The position numbers and the translations under genes were made by a program. From Eremomyces bilateralis CBS 781.70 (taxonomy: Eukaryota > Ascomycota > Dothideomycetes > Eremomycetales > Eremomycetaceae): a stretch of 64,000 bases of DNA. Positions within the stretch are counted from its first letter, which is position 1. Every line of letters starts with the position of its first letter. Shown one piece after another: positions 36,623 to 48,887 of the stretch. A model generated the notes under the pieces. The model was given only the letters and a program-made list of their open reading frames with translations, had not been told where the DNA came from and made no database searches. The stretch spans positions 2,049,910 to 2,113,909 of the forward strand of contig NW_022985068.1 of assembly GCF_010015585.1 (NCBI RefSeq), in the 5' to 3' direction.

Positions 36623-38114
36623 AAAGACGAAAGTTAAAGCTCTGCCTCCCTCTCTCAGCACTCTCAGCCGGATGAGGATTGAGAAGGCAACACGATGCTG
36701 CATCGCTGGTGGTCAACTGACGAAGATTATCCCCAGTTTCCCGCCATCTCATGAGCCACTCCTCTAGTCACGGTGTCATTTGTCAACCATCAGGCGTACT
36801 TGCGCTGATCAGGAACACGGAACACCATGAGATGGTGGTGTGCACACTCCACTCCATGTCGACAGCGACTGGTCCAGGGGCTTGGAAAGTTGAATGTCGC
36901 CCCAATGCTGGTCATTATTCATCAACCACCACTCACCACTCTCCACTCACCAGCCTCTTTGTCCAGTTCCCACATCGGACAAAATCCATCCGGTCCCTTG
37001 CGCAATTTCGACTTATTATTGCAAGGGTCTGGTGACTGCCCACTGCCCAGTGCCCGCTGCCGGGCGAGACAGGACCTGGATCCTCGTGAGACATGATCTT
37101 GGCAGTTGGCACTTCGTTGTCCTCGTCGTCAGTTCACGACATTTTAGACGATGGCCGAACAGCTGTGGGGTGTTCTTTTTGACATTTGGTTGTTATGGAT
37201 TCCAAGTTCCAAATCGCACAGGTATTTGACCAAAGACCGCCATGAACAATCTATCCTGCACTTAATCTACCTCCTACGGTCCATCTCCCCTTGCGAAATA
37301 GTCCACACAATATCGAACCCCATCGATTTCCGATTCCATGGTCTGCCTCCTTTGTGACAATACTTGACAAGCAAGCTCATCACCCCTAAACCAGAAGCTA
37401 TAGCGGAGCATTGTGACCGTCTAAATTCAATCTATATATGAATATATCCGGGATCATCTTAGTTCATCTCATACGGCCTCGAAATCGATCGGTTTACTTG
37501 GTCGAGCTATGGACCTCGCGTTTGAGCTTGCTCGATAATGATTTGAGAGCAGGCGGTATTGGATTCACTCAGTGGAAATTGAAGCTATGCCAAAGGGTGA
37601 AGAGCACACGCGCTGGTTTTCGAGGCTTTCTCCAGTCATCCTCCATGACATTCCATGATTGGACTCACACCCACGTCAGGACCGATGAGCACGGCATTCG
37701 TGACCAGACCGGTAGACATCGTCTCGACACGATCGAGGAAGGCATGCGCAGAAGGCGAACTTTCCATATCCAGGATCGGTTGTCGACTTTAATCTGCCAT
37801 TTGTCTCATCCAAATCCACTGGGAATAACTGTGGATGAATGATAGCGACCTGGCGATGACGAGATCAGAGACGATTGACTGCTAGAAACTATCAACACTA
37901 GTCCCGATTCGGGTTCTCCCGTAATATTCCTGGTGGGTCTTGCGATGTCGGGGCTCAAGCCGGAGAATAGCCGGTTCAAATATGTTGGTTGTGGGGGAGG
38001 GGAAATTTTCGTACAGCTACAGCTTGAATCATCACTCCCCACTGACTGATACTCGTTTCCATCAGTCTCATTCTCGTTAAACCTTTCACGACTCACATTT
38101 GTTCGAACTTCAAT

Positions 38115-39640
38115 ATGGCTTCGGTAAGTGGTCCGAACCGAAACCTGCTTTCATCCGTGCTGACTGGCTTAGAACTCTTATTCCGTCCTCCTCCTCGGAG
38201 CGGGATTGTAGGTAGAATCCCTCCATGCAACCGTCATTAGCTAATGACTACAGTGTCGCCCGTCCCACGGCTCAAATCCTTAGCGATTCCGGTGTCAAAG
38301 TCACCGTTGCTTGCAGGACTCTCGAGTCGGCAAAGAGCCTCTCGTCTGGCCTTGCGAATTGCACCCCCATCTCTCTCGACGTTGATGACACGGCAGCTTT
38401 GGATGGAGAGGTTTCCAAGGTCGATCTGGCCATCTCTTTAATCCCCTACATTCATCACACCAAGGTCATCAAGAGTGCCATCCGACACAAAAAGCATGTC
38501 GTGACCACATCCTACGTCTCTCCTGCTATGGCGGCCTTGGATCAGGAGGCTAAAGATGCGGGTATTTCCGTTTTCAATGAGATTGGAATGGATCCGGGCA
38601 TTGATCAGTACGTCATTCTCGAGCATGAATCCGTGAATCCGTGAATCCCTGCGACTAAATGTCATAGTCTTTACGCCATCAAGACCATTGCCGAAGTTCA
38701 CGAAGCCAAGGGCAAGCTTGTTTCGTTCCTCTCGTACTGCGGCGGGCTTCCCGCTCCGGAGAATTCGGACAATCCTCTTGGCTACAAATTTTCCTGGTCA
38801 GCACGCGGAGTCCTTCTGGCTCTGCGACGTACCGCTCGATATTGGAAGGATGACAAGGAGATTGACCTGCGTCCCGAGGAGCTGATGGCTTCGGCAAGAC
38901 CATACCGGACCTTCCCTGGTTTCGCATTTGTTGCCTATCCGAACGGCGATAGCGTCCCGTACAAACAGCGATACAACATTCCCGAATGCCGTACCATCAT
39001 CCGAGGATCTCTTCGATACGACGGATTCCCCGAGTTGGCGAAGGTGTTTGGTGATATCGGATTCCTCTCGGAGGAACAGAAAGATTATCTCGATCCCAAC
39101 TCCTCATCCCCTCCAACTTGGGCCGAGGTCACATCCAAGGTCATTGGATCCTCAAGCTCCAAGGAAGAGGATCTCGTTCGGGCTATCTCCTCGAAAATTT
39201 CTTTCCGCGATAACGATGAGAAAGAACGCATCCTCGATGGACTGCGGTGGATTGGAATGCTGTCGTCTACTGAGAAGGCTACGGCTTCTGGTACGCCGTT
39301 GGACACGTTGTGCGCGTCTCTGGCGGCAAAGATGGGCTATGCTGAAGGAGAGCGGGATCTGGTGTTTTTGCAGCACACCTTCGGTATCGAATGGGCAGAT
39401 GGCAAGAAGGAGACGAGGACCAGCACTCTTGTGGAGTTCGGTGACCCGAAAGGTTACACTGCCATGACCAAGTTGGTCGGTGTCCCATGTGCCATCGCCG
39501 TGTTGAAGGTGTTGGATGGAACCATTACTAGGAAAGGTATCTTCGCTCCAATGGACATGGAGATTGCGGGACCTGTTATGGCCGAGTTGGAGAGCAAGTA
39601 CGGTATCACTATGAAGGAGAAGACCTTGTCCTTGCAATAG
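38115..39640 (+). CDS. LYS9: saccharopine reductase (NADP+, L-glutamate-forming)
   Basis: Penultimate enzyme of fungal lysine synthesis (alpha-aminoadipate pathway): joins aminoadipate semialdehyde and glutamate to saccharopine. Exons 38115-38123, 38173-38207, 38254-38607 and 38668-39640 give 456 aa. The first exon codes only MAS. Exons 1-3 assemble the Rossmann head, LLLGAGFVARPTAQIL. Further motifs are VTVACRTLESAKSL, SLIPYIHHTKVIKSAI, FNEIGMDPGIDHLYAIK across intron 3, and YCGGLPAPENSDNPLGYKFS. The end is a saccharopine-dehydrogenase C-terminal domain. Introns are 46-60 nt. Length and motifs fit yeast Lys9 closely. Confidence 0.93.
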
Positions 39641-40089
39641 ATGATCTGGCGATGTAGTTCATCGACTCGGTACAAAGTCAAGCATAAAAGTGCAACGGGA
39701 TCCATGAACCGCTTCTGGCATGGGTAGGTTATCATGAATAGAATAAACGACTTTTCGAAGGCGTCACGTACACCGTCCTCTTCATTGTGACGATCTAGTT
39801 TGGCTAGTGATTTGTATGCATCTCCCAATCGTAATCATTCGGTGACATTATCTTCCGGTAGTGAAACTAACACATTTGCTGGCGAAAGAACGAACACTTC
39901 AGTTGCATCGCTATCGTGTGTTGCAGAGGCTATCATTTCTACTGTGCATTCGCTTCGGAAGCAATTTCATTCCTGGTTTTGAACTTGGACCCATTCTTAT
40001 TCCCCTCTGATATCGGAAGTGTACTTGTGACAGGGAATTTAGATTAACATTCTCGACAAAAGTCTTCTAACCTCCAATTCATAAGAAGG
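39641..40089. other. intergenic
   Basis: 449 bp with the LYS9 3' UTR and the promoter of the methyltransferase gene; nothing else recognised. Confidence 0.5.
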
Positions 40090-41145
40090 ATGTTACCATC
40101 GCTTCTACATCTCTCTCCAATTCGTCCGGAAGAGCCAGAGTCTGCCGAAGATATTTTCAATGCTGGGCTTTCCCTCTTCCCTGGTGATGTCACCGTTTCC
40201 CATGGGGATGCCGATATGGCGGTCATATATCGAGGCACGAGCCAGGTTGCCAGGGAGAGAGGTGACCTGAAATTTGAACTCGCAAGAGTAGAGCAAGAGC
40301 ATGAAAGGATCAAGTTCGCACATTATTTATGGAATTCTAGCGTGCTCATTGCAGAGCTCATCGGCAGTATTCCTGACTACAGATCGGAGCCACATCAGTG
40401 GGGTCTGGGAAGATGGTGGATCAGCGGAGATGATGCGGATAGATGGGATGTAAAAGGGAAGACGGTTCTAGAATTGGGAGCAGGTATGTTTTGAGTTCTA
40501 TTGAAAAGTTTGGTCGACTGATTGGGATACAGGAGCAGGACTTGCTGGTATCGTTGGTGTTCTGGCTGGAGCAGATACGGTATTGTCCCCGGTCCATTGC
40601 CCCCAACTAGTTCATTAACTGCTCTGAATGGAGAACGAGACTAAAGGAGTCAGGTCACGATCTCCGATTATCCATCGGATACCCTCTTAAAAAACATTCA
40701 AGCCAACGTTGAGAGGAATATCCCACCATCCCTCCAGAGTCGTGTCTCGGTACAGCCACATCTCTGGGGTGATTTTACAACTCCATTTGCTGAACGATCT
40801 CGAGGGTTTGACCGTATCATCGCAGCCGATTGTCTTTGGATTCATGCGTCGCATAAAGCACTAGCTGAGTCCATGGCATACTTCCTATCTGACCATCCGA
40901 GCGCCAGTGTATGTGTTGTTGCTGGCTTCCACACTGGTAGAAAGATCGTGGCCTCCTTCTTCGACCTTGGAAGTTCGAGTATTCTGAGACCAGTCGGCTT
41001 GGATATCGATGAGATATATGAACTTGATGTTGATGGCAATCGGCGGCATTGGGATCCTGAACGAGAGGAGGACATCACAGAGAGGAAGAGATGGCTCGTC
41101 TTAGCAAGGCTGAGGCGATTTCGCATTCAAGAAGCAGACCTATGA
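40090..41145 (+). CDS. EFM7/NNT1-type protein N-methyltransferase
   Basis: SAM-dependent enzyme of the family that includes yeast Efm7, which methylates the N-terminal region of eEF1A and was formerly named nicotinamide N-methyltransferase Nnt1. Exons 40090-40483, 40533-40579 and 40654-41145 give 310 aa. N-terminal features are PESAEDIF..LFPGDVTVSHGD and HYLWNSSVLIAELI. Motif I, VLELGAGAGLAGI, spans intron 1. The next strand, TVTISDYPSD, spans intron 2. FDRIIAADCLWIHASHKAL and VAGFHTGR follow. The protein substrate is inferred from yeast; nicotinamide as substrate is not supported by sequence. Confidence 0.85.
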
Positions 41146-41596
41146 AGGCAATATGACACGGCTCGTTCGGACTGCGGAAGTATACCCGCTTCCCAAAACA
41201 TGTTGAAACAAGGACAGATGAATGGACAGCGCTTCACTGGCGACCAAAACTTCAACCACCAGATTGCCGACTTTGCAAACTCGCTGACACGAAACGAGAA
41301 ACCAGGACTCTGATAGGTATCCCCAGGAATTTATATAGTATTACAAGTGAAAAACGTGGCCTACGAGATAAAGGTCGTGGAAATGGCCAGTATGGTTACA
41401 TATGGAGAGTTGGATAGAGACATTCCACGGATCACATACAATGAATCGGTGGAATTGCTTCACCGGTATTCATCGACGAAGATCTCATAGATTCATACGA
41501 TGGAATCCTTCATGTGCATTAGAGATATGAAACAATTCATACATGATGAAGGCTCTGCTGCCAGATGGAAACATGCGTGGAGGTGGGAGTGGTCTC
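41146..41596. other. convergent 3' intergenic region at the left border of the QUT cluster
   Basis: 451 bp between two converging stop codons; no gene seen. Confidence 0.5.
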
Positions 41597-44379
41597 CTAC
41601 GGACCTTGCTCGTTGACTGCCGCTAGTCTTGACCTGATGAGATCTTCATGCATTTCACCATTCTCGTCTCGATAATTGCGTAATACTTCTTCTCGCATCA
41701 ATCGTCGTGGGGCTCTTCTGCCTGTGAATAGTTCAAACTGTGCAAAACCCTGCTCAGGTAGAAGATCTAACCCGTCCATCGGGATAAATCCCCGACTCGC
41801 TTCGGCTCGAATCTGTCGGAGCAAAGGGGTGGAGAGTGTTTTGTAGGCAACCTTAACATCTCAGCATTATTTCTAAACGTTTCTAGCAGTCAACTTACCT
41901 CAAGAATTACTCCGCCCGTGGGACTCTGAAGCCATGTGGAAGGCATGGTGAAGTCCGAAGGAGGATTGTTGCCCACTCTATGGGTTGGGACACATGACAC
42001 AACGATGGTTGGTTGTCGGAAATCGGCTGGCCAAACATCGTCTCGAGAGTGCAACACGTGGAATTTCACCTCGCCCCGCGGAAGGACGAAGGAAGGGAAG
42101 GGATCGAAATGTGCCGACCTATTGCCTTCGTCCGAAGATAGGAGTATTCTGGTGAAGTGCTCCACAAGGCGCTGAGCATTCGAAAATGTGCGGTTCAGGA
42201 TCACGATATTCCTTACTCCCAGGTTCAACATCGCGTATATTGCGGCTCTTGCCATGCCTCCAGCACCAATGACCAATGCAGCAGATTTCGGTCCAACGGC
42301 ATTCACCGGAGAGAGTCCACGCTGGATACAAGCACGAATTCCAACCCAGTCGGTGTTTTCCCCATACAAGGCTTGCACTGGCCCGGAACGATTGGTGTTT
42401 TGAGCCATCGCTAACTCGGATGGGACGGAACCATCATCATTCAAATGTCGTACGGGAATGACCGTGTTTACTGCCCCGATTGCCTGAGCATGGCGGCTCA
42501 GCCGATCAAGGAGTTTGATGACTTCCACCTTGAAAGGTAGAGTCAAAGCTGCACCGCCAAAATCGTGATCCTTCACAAGTTCTTCTAAGACTTGTAATGT
42601 GGAGGTCTGATGTGTACGAAAGACGTGAGGCATCCCGTAATTTTGGTATGCCGCATTGTGCATCACCGGAGACAAAGAATACCATGAGCTAGCACCGACG
42701 ATATAAAATTTCATGGGGTCCAGAACAAATGAACTGAACAGGGCATTGGTCGCATCTCGAGCAGTAATGTGGGGGGAATTCAAGTTTCCAGGTCTCCTCG
42801 GTTCTGGGGTGACAGTCGTAAGTATTGGATTGAAGCAGGCGGATGATCGGCCTCGAGGACCCAGGTCGTACGCGATGACCGGTATTCTGGACGAAGCCGA
42901 TGGCTTCGGTAACACGTATTGAGGTGAAGGTTCATCCATGTTTGATGGAGCAAGGCGAGTAATACGGATGAGGTCGAAACCAAGGTTGACGGCTCGATCG
43001 TATAGGGAAGTCCACATCTCATGATTCCATGGAAGGGATTCATGCTCAGTCGCCGTGAAAACGGCCATGACCTTGGTACCACCTCGTTCATGAAGTAATT
43101 TGGATATGTCTTGGTCCGAAAGTCGTAGATCGATCGTGATGTACTCTGGAGCCAAACTTAGCCCATGGTGGATCAAGTCCATGTATCTTGCACGATGGTT
43201 CTGGCTATCTGCCGAATGATCCTCCGCATGGTATATGATCGGGACCAATGTATTTCTCCGTATTCGACCGATGGCGTAGCTAATGTCATTCATTTCTTGT
43301 TCCGTTAGGAACGGATCTGAACCGGTTAGCTCCATAAATGACCAGGCAGAGGACATACCTTGGATTGCGTTGGGGATGACAAGCTCAAAAGCATCCGCGC
43401 CAGCTTCAAACGATTCCATATCTGATTTGGCAGGGAGGATATTTGCCAGTGGAACAGACACGGCATATGTATATCTTCGTCGCTCCAAATGTATACGAGA
43501 CAATGGATATGCTGACTCCAGACTAGAAACATTGTGTTTCGCGCAAATCAGCGTGATGAACTTTAAAAAATGCCTTTCCGCACGCTTCAATGTGAGGGAT
43601 GGAGTTGGTGACCTGACACCTGGCGGCTCCCCTCCAGCCATTGGATTCGGTCGATTTGGTCGTTCTGACACATTGTAGAATTCGTGATTGGATATCCGGC
43701 GAAAGAGCGATTCGCATATTCTTAAGAGTTCCGAATATTTCTCGTTCGGTGATTGCATATACTCGTGCACGCTCGTCGGTTCTCGCATGACATGAATGAC
43801 TGGATGAGACTGGGCATATTCTTGCAATTGCAACTGGACCGTCTTATCCATCGCAGGGAGACCGCAAATAATGACGCAATCCTTCTCATTGTTGGAGAGG
43901 ACGTCCCTCATGACCTCCATTTGCTTTCTCTGATGTTCCGTCGCTCCATGCTCCTTCCGATACGATACTGCGGTTTGGCCAGTGGCCTCTTTAAAGCAGA
44001 CATCGAACTCGACCAGTTTCCGATGGAATGCCCTTGAGGCTATGATTCCCAAAGTCGATTTTCCGGACCCCCGAACACCAAGAAGTACGATAGTAGCATC
44101 GGGAGGGAAATTACGACGCGATGTGTCCGTCTGCGTTTCTAGGTTCGAAGAGGAACGCTTCAGCTTGGTTCCTAGACTCAAATCAGCAAGCTTTCAACAT
44201 CTTGAGTAGGATGCGGCATTGACGCGTGAATACTCACTGGGACGATTGGATGCCTCCTCATGCGACCGAGACTCCGTAGTCTGGATATTTCTCGATGATG
44301 ATGTACACGGTGAATCCCTTTCGACTTGAGAATCACTAATTGCATCGAATCGTCGTTTGCCACCGGTCATGGCAGCCAT
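41597..44379 (-). CDS. qutR: quinate pathway repressor QutR (AROM-derived)
   Basis: Represses the QUT genes when quinate is absent, by acting on the activator QutA. Exons 44379-44238, 44171-41899 and 41851-41597 give 889 aa. It is homologous to the last three domains of the AROM polypeptide. A shikimate-kinase-like domain has a P-loop (GVRGSGKST, residues 79-87). A type I dehydroquinase-like domain follows ([17 protein letters not shown]..). The C-terminal shikimate-dehydrogenase-like domain contains [34 protein letters not shown] and [15 protein letters not shown]. The dehydroquinase-like part reads [10 protein letters not shown] where active enzymes carry a Schiff-base lysine, consistent with a non-enzymatic sensor. 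It is divergently paired with qutA. Confidence 0.92.
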
Positions 44380-44608
44380 CGCCAGTGGATCCGGACAGAA
44401 CGCTCACACGTTTACCGTTCTTGAAAAGAAAGGAGGAGCTCCCAGGTGAGTACGCTCTCCAAAATATACAGAAAGTATCATCTTTGAGTCAATCTGCAGG
44501 GATATTCCTCTTAGTTGCGTCAGGTACGTACTTGTAAAATCCGAGACATGGTGCTTGAACTGGTTCAATCAAAGACATGGGTCTTGTAGATCTTGCATAA
44601 CGCGGGGC

Positions 44609-44624
44609 GGATAAAGTCATATCC
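44609..44624. promoter_or_regulatory. candidate QutA-binding palindrome between qutR and qutA
   Basis: GGATAAAGTCATATCC matches 13 of 16 positions of the QutA/qa-1F consensus GGRTAARYRYTTATCC. It has symmetric GGATA/TATCC arms and lies in the divergent promoter. Confidence 0.5.
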
Positions 44625-44803
44625 GCAAGGGCCGAAGCCACCCGACTTTTCAGGGAGGATCCAATTGTCCTCCAGCAATTGATCACCGAAATCACAGGGA
44701 ATTGGACATAATGTGATCTGATGCTACCGAGTTCACAACTGGCATGAGCTGATCCAACGTTTTGTGCTCGTCTTGAGTAGAGGCACTTAGTATCCACTAC
44801 CCA

Positions 44804-46876
44804 ATGGAAAATGCGAAGAAACGGAACGTTGAGGAGGATTCAAGGAAATCAGTGAAGAGACAGAGAGTATCAAGAGCATGCGATCAATGCCGAAACGCAC
44901 GAGAGAAATGCGATGGAGGCGCAAATCCACGATGTCAAACTTGTGAGGTTTCCAACCGACCATGCACCTACACGGCCAACCCCAAGAAAAGAGGAATACA
45001 ACCCGGATACATTCGGTCCTTAGAGCTTTCTCTTGCTTGGATCTTCGCGGATGATCCAAGTAAAGAAGAGGCTTTGCGTGAAGTTATCCAGACCGATATT
45101 GGAGTACAGGGTCTAATAACTGGAAAGGACTCGAAAGGGTCTTGTCGATTGCACAAGAGATGGAGAAAGAGTTTGGTACGAAAACGGTTGGAGACGCTCT
45201 TGTCATCCCCGGAGAATCCTGTCATTGATGAGAGAGGTAGCATTTCATCCGAAGTGGAAAGTGAATCAGAGAATGCTCCTTTTATCCCGATATTGACTCC
45301 CGCTTCTCAAGATCGAAAGACCTCATTATTGCATCACTCAAGGATTGATCGATCAGACGGAAACCATTTACCGGAGACGGATTTTCCAACTCGAACATCA
45401 ATCCCTCGAAGGCTTCCAGCCGATATTTGGCACCTTTTGGACGTCTACTTTGCTTTCACACACCCGTGGTTCCCAATTTCCGAGAGGAAGGAGGTCCTAA
45501 AATTGGTCTATTCCTATCCTAGTGGCGTTGACTTGAACCACCATACGGGTTCAGGAGAGCATGCAGAACTATGGGCAATGCTTGCGATATCCTCTTTACA
45601 CAAGCGCTTTCAGTCCCCATCCTTTTCCGACACCGATGTCACATCATATTACAGCATTGCTCATTCTTTGATCCCGAATGAAGATGGGCCATTCGAACCT
45701 GGCCATGTCAAGGCGTTGCTTCTACTCGCTTTGATCAATATGGGACAAAACAAAGCTTCACCTGCGCTTGTACTTGTTGGACGTGCGATTCAGATTGCAC
45801 TTCAACTTGGATTGGACCGGAATTGTGGCAAAGATCTCGATTCTCCCGTCAAGGCTTCACTTCCCACAACTTTCGGCGACCATAAACGAGCAAAGCATAT
45901 CCTGATGAGTTGTTTCTTATTGGAAACCCTTTTGTCCATCCAACTGGGCAGCATTCCCCATCTTCGTCGAGAAGATCTATCCCAATACTCATTGGTGGCA
46001 GAAGATGGACTGGAAGAACTCGATCCATGGGTAGGAGTTGAAGGATATGGTCCTGTCACTCCGTCTGGACCTCGCGAGCCAGGGAAAGTACTGAGTACAT
46101 TCAATTCTCTTCTGGTTGTGGCTGGATATATGAACTTTGTATATCTTCGACCAGAACTGCGTGCCACTGGATTTCCGGAGATTCGCGCGAAACTAGAAGC
46201 GCTTCAAGTCCGATTCCCACTTCGATCAGATCTGCAAGGCCGACCTGCATCTGCTTGGGCACCGCAGGAATTCGGTATTCGAATTGCGCATGCTTGTTCG
46301 AAAACTTTCTTAGGATACGTCTCCGAGATTGATTCTACGGTGTCAACTGGAGACATGATCTGTACCATTCTCAAAGGAGGTGGAATTAAGTTTCCGGCCA
46401 TCGTCCCATGTCTTTTGAATATTATGATCAAGTATCGATGGACTACCCAGGCGGGTCTTTCTGGGTATGAGCAACTCTTGGAGCAACTGACAGACCGGTG
46501 GCGAATATCGTACCCTACCGATTTCCGCCCGACACCGATCGACTGGAACCAGAACCTTTCACCACCCATCCCTCTTTCTCCTCGCTCAACAATCATCTCG
46601 AATGCATCATGGCAGTCCATCCCCATGGACTATCAGACTGGCAATGTTCCAGTCTGGCACACCGGATTTGACCATCTTCCATCCAACGATGGATGGAGAA
46701 GAGCAGAGCCTCCCAATTCCGAATCAATAGATCTAGAGAACCTATTTGATGAATTCGCATCTTTAGATGATGTGGATCTCACCAATCAGCCCATCTTCAT
46801 GCAGAATCTTGGCCTGGCACCGGGGATTGATTTGACTGAAGTGCAGTTGGATCCCCCACTCACACCATACGTATAA
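44804..46876 (+). CDS. qutA: quinate pathway activator QutA (Zn2Cys6 transcription factor)
   Basis: Turns on the QUT structural genes in the presence of quinate. Single exon, 690 aa. The N-terminus is basic (KRQRVSRACDQC) and carries a zinc binuclear cluster with cysteines at 26, 29, 36, 44, 47 and 54. It is followed by CTYTANPKKRGIQPGYI, the linker shared with quinate activators. The middle holds a fungal transcription-factor homology region (DIWHLLDVYFAFTHPWFPIS, ELWAMLAISSLHKR, LVGRAIQIALQLGLDR). The C-terminus is acidic (ENLFDEFASLDDVDL) and may be the activation domain. It appears somewhat shorter than the Aspergillus nidulans protein. The name rests on motifs plus cluster context. Confidence 0.88.
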   Translation: MENAKKRNVEEDSRKSVKRQRVSRACDQCRNAREKCDGGANPRCQTCEVSNRPCTYTANPKKRGIQPGYIRSLELSLAWIFADDPSKEEALREVIQTDIGVQGLITGKDSKGSCRLHKRWRKSLVRKRLETLLSSPENPVIDERGSISSEVESESENAPFIPILTPASQDRKTSLLHHSRIDRSDGNHLPETDFPTRTSIPRRLPADIWHLLDVYFAFTHPWFPISERKEVLKLVYSYPSGVDLNHHTGSGEHAELWAMLAISSLHKRFQSPSFSDTDVTSYYSIAHSLIPNEDGPFEPGHVKALLLLALINMGQNKASPALVLVGRAIQIALQLGLDRNCGKDLDSPVKASLPTTFGDHKRAKHILMSCFLLETLLSIQLGSIPHLRREDLSQYSLVAEDGLEELDPWVGVEGYGPVTPSGPREPGKVLSTFNSLLVVAGYMNFVYLRPELRATGFPEIRAKLEALQVRFPLRSDLQGRPASAWAPQEFGIRIAHACSKTFLGYVSEIDSTVSTGDMICTILKGGGIKFPAIVPCLLNIMIKYRWTTQAGLSGYEQLLEQLTDRWRISYPTDFRPTPIDWNQNLSPPIPLSPRSTIISNASWQSIPMDYQTGNVPVWHTGFDHLPSNDGWRRAEPPNSESIDLENLFDEFASLDDVDLTNQPIFMQNLGLAPGIDLTEVQLDPPLTPYV

Positions 46877-47085
46877 GTATTGCTGAGAACAATTGTATAT
46901 TACCATTGATGAGTTCACAAATCGTACAAAAAATTAATGCAACGCCCCAGAGGAACTTTACCGTTTCGATATTCACTTTAAAGAAGATATGAATGGTTTC
47001 TATTTGTCGGTGTTTGACAGTCAACATGAACCCCTGAGATCATAGAACGCTAATCAATGCTCCGGTCCATATGCTGTTCGCGTAT

Positions 47086-48141
47086 CTAAAGTACAGGTCT
47101 AAATGAGTTAACATCAACTCCTTGATTCCCCCTCAAGTCCATATCTTCCACAAACCTTCTCCATGATTCCGCGGCTCTCGAAGCAAGATGCTCAGGAATA
47201 TGTTGAGAAGGATCCGCCATGATTCGGTTGAAAAGTTCCATACTAACCCATCCCTCATATCTGAGCTCATGAATTATTGCAAGAGAGATGAGCTTGATGG
47301 GAAGATATCCGCCAAATCTTTCCTCTCCGTAGAACAATCGACAATTTCTTGACCAGCTCAGACATGCCGGTTGACTTGGATGATACAATGGATGTCCTTC
47401 GATGAGAGGTTCCTCCAACCTCTCGGCATCGACGACTTGGATAAAAAACACTTTCTCTTTCTGTACGGTTTCGATCAACCGACGAATGGAGTCTTTGATT
47501 GCTTGATCCGCGTTCGATGTCCTTCCTGATGGTGCCGCAGGGTTCGCATATACTTTTGCCGCAATGTTGAATGTGTCGAGACAGATTCCGAAATTTGGCC
47601 GGTCAACACTGACGACAATGTCCCAACACTGATCCCAGGTATTGATGAATGTCCCCCATCCCAAACTTTCATAAGCGAAGCGTATGATTGGTGTCTCTTT
47701 TGCTCCAAGGTCTGCAATTTCTCTCATATCTTCGACAATGACATCCTTCTCGCCAGTGATCTCTTCGACACTCAAGAAGCTTGAAGGTATCAGGATCATC
47801 TCCGTTCGCAATATTTGAACGACTTTAAACCAAAGTTTGATTTTCGATATCCTCCTGGCATGTTCCGATCGATCTTTCAGTCCTTCGTAGTGCATGAATG
47901 GTTGGAGACAGATGATCTTTAGATTTCGTTCATCACACCACGAACGAATCTTATGAGCTGCAAAGAGGTGTGTCTCTTGTCGTGAATTTCGGGGTATTGA
48001 CTGTGCAACCGCTTCCAGGTCTTCGTAAAATATCTCGATGCCTGTGATTCCATATTGTTGTGCCTGGTCGAGCTTCCCTGGTAGGTCGTGGACGGCTGCT
48101 CGACCCAAGGACATGGACGAAATCGCTGGACGAAGTGACAT
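47086..48141 (-). CDS. qutC: 3-dehydroshikimate dehydratase QutC
   Basis: Converts 3-dehydroshikimate to protocatechuate, the third catabolic step. Single exon, 351 aa. The start is taken at ATG 48141 (MSLRPAISSMSLGRA); the frame remains open about 20 codons upstream but without ATG. It has a xylose-isomerase-like TIM barrel: GITGIEIFYEDLEAVA near the N-terminus, FVQVVDAERL-like FIQVVDAERLEEP, GICLDTFNIAAKVYA with metal-binding acidic residues, and YEGWVSMELFN at the end. The order of these motifs matches QutC/Qa-4. It is transcribed in the same direction as qutD, whose stop lies 746 bp upstream. Confidence 0.9.
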   Translation of the reverse strand: MSLRPAISSMSLGRAAVHDLPGKLDQAQQYGITGIEIFYEDLEAVAQSIPRNSRQETHLFAAHKIRSWCDERNLKIICLQPFMHYEGLKDRSEHARRISKIKLWFKVVQILRTEMILIPSSFLSVEEITGEKDVIVEDMREIADLGAKETPIIRFAYESLGWGTFINTWDQCWDIVVSVDRPNFGICLDTFNIAAKVYANPAAPSGRTSNADQAIKDSIRRLIETVQKEKVFFIQVVDAERLEEPLIEGHPLYHPSQPACLSWSRNCRLFYGEERFGGYLPIKLISLAIIHELRYEGWVSMELFNRIMADPSQHIPEHLASRAAESWRRFVEDMDLRGNQGVDVNSFRPVL

Positions 48142-48887
48142 GACTGAATTAAGTATAGAAAGCACTTGAATAACTATGAGTCTAGGAATTTGATGTTCCA
48201 ATCAAAATAAGTAGAAGGAAAGCACCTGCGAATGCTTAAAATACCTCGGACATCATGAAACCTCGCTGAAGAACCCGTTTGTGTGTACTAACGGATATAC
48301 AGTGCTACATGTGCCATCAACATGATCCACTTGACGATTTGAAAACTTGTTGATTTGGACCAGGCAGATCATTTCTGCTAGATTTGAATCCAAGAGCCGA
48401 TGGGGCAAATGAAGTTGATTAACATTCAACCAATTCAACTTTTCAGGGTCCGGCAATGGACGCTTGGAAAGTCGGAAAAGGATTTATCCAGACGCCAATT
48501 TTAGCCCGGATTTGATCACATCCAAACCGGCTTTTCAAAACAGCCCTTGACATCACCCTACGGCAACCGTGCTCATTGGAATATTTGACTGCCGAAACGT
48601 GGAGGGCTGGAGGCATACTATCTTGTCCCGACTTGCGGAGGATGTGGATACTGGGGAAATGATTGAACCTCACGATCTGGGGCACTGATATTGGAGACGC
48701 CTGTTCACAACCGCTCCCGTGCCCCTGGACCTCAACACCTTTGACGAGTAGACTCTGGGTTAAATTGATACCTTCGATAAATCATTTGCGCTCCTTGATA
48801 ATAATGTAACTAGCTTGATATATATGAGATGTGTCGCAGGATTGTCCCGCTTGCCCCTGGTACTCAAGATTTGCCCGAGAACTGGTC
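48142..48887. other. qutC upstream region / qutD downstream region
   Basis: 746 bp with no coding sequence. Apart from the site at 48474 and the two UTRs nothing is recognised. Confidence 0.5.
48474..48489. promoter_or_regulatory. candidate QutA-binding site upstream of qutC
   Basis: GGAAAAGGATTTATCC agrees with the consensus GGRTAARYRYTTATCC at 14 of 16 positions. It lies about 330 bp upstream of the qutC ATG. Confidence 0.5.

Larger units (their letters stand above)
35170..38114. other. gene-free 2.9 kb stretch rich in simple repeats
   Basis: Upstream of the zinc-finger gene the plus strand is purine/G-rich (about 35540-35850). Then follow a 7-bp minisatellite, a 14-bp repeat and short frames without domains. 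The last few hundred bases form the promoter of the saccharopine reductase gene. Confidence 0.6.
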
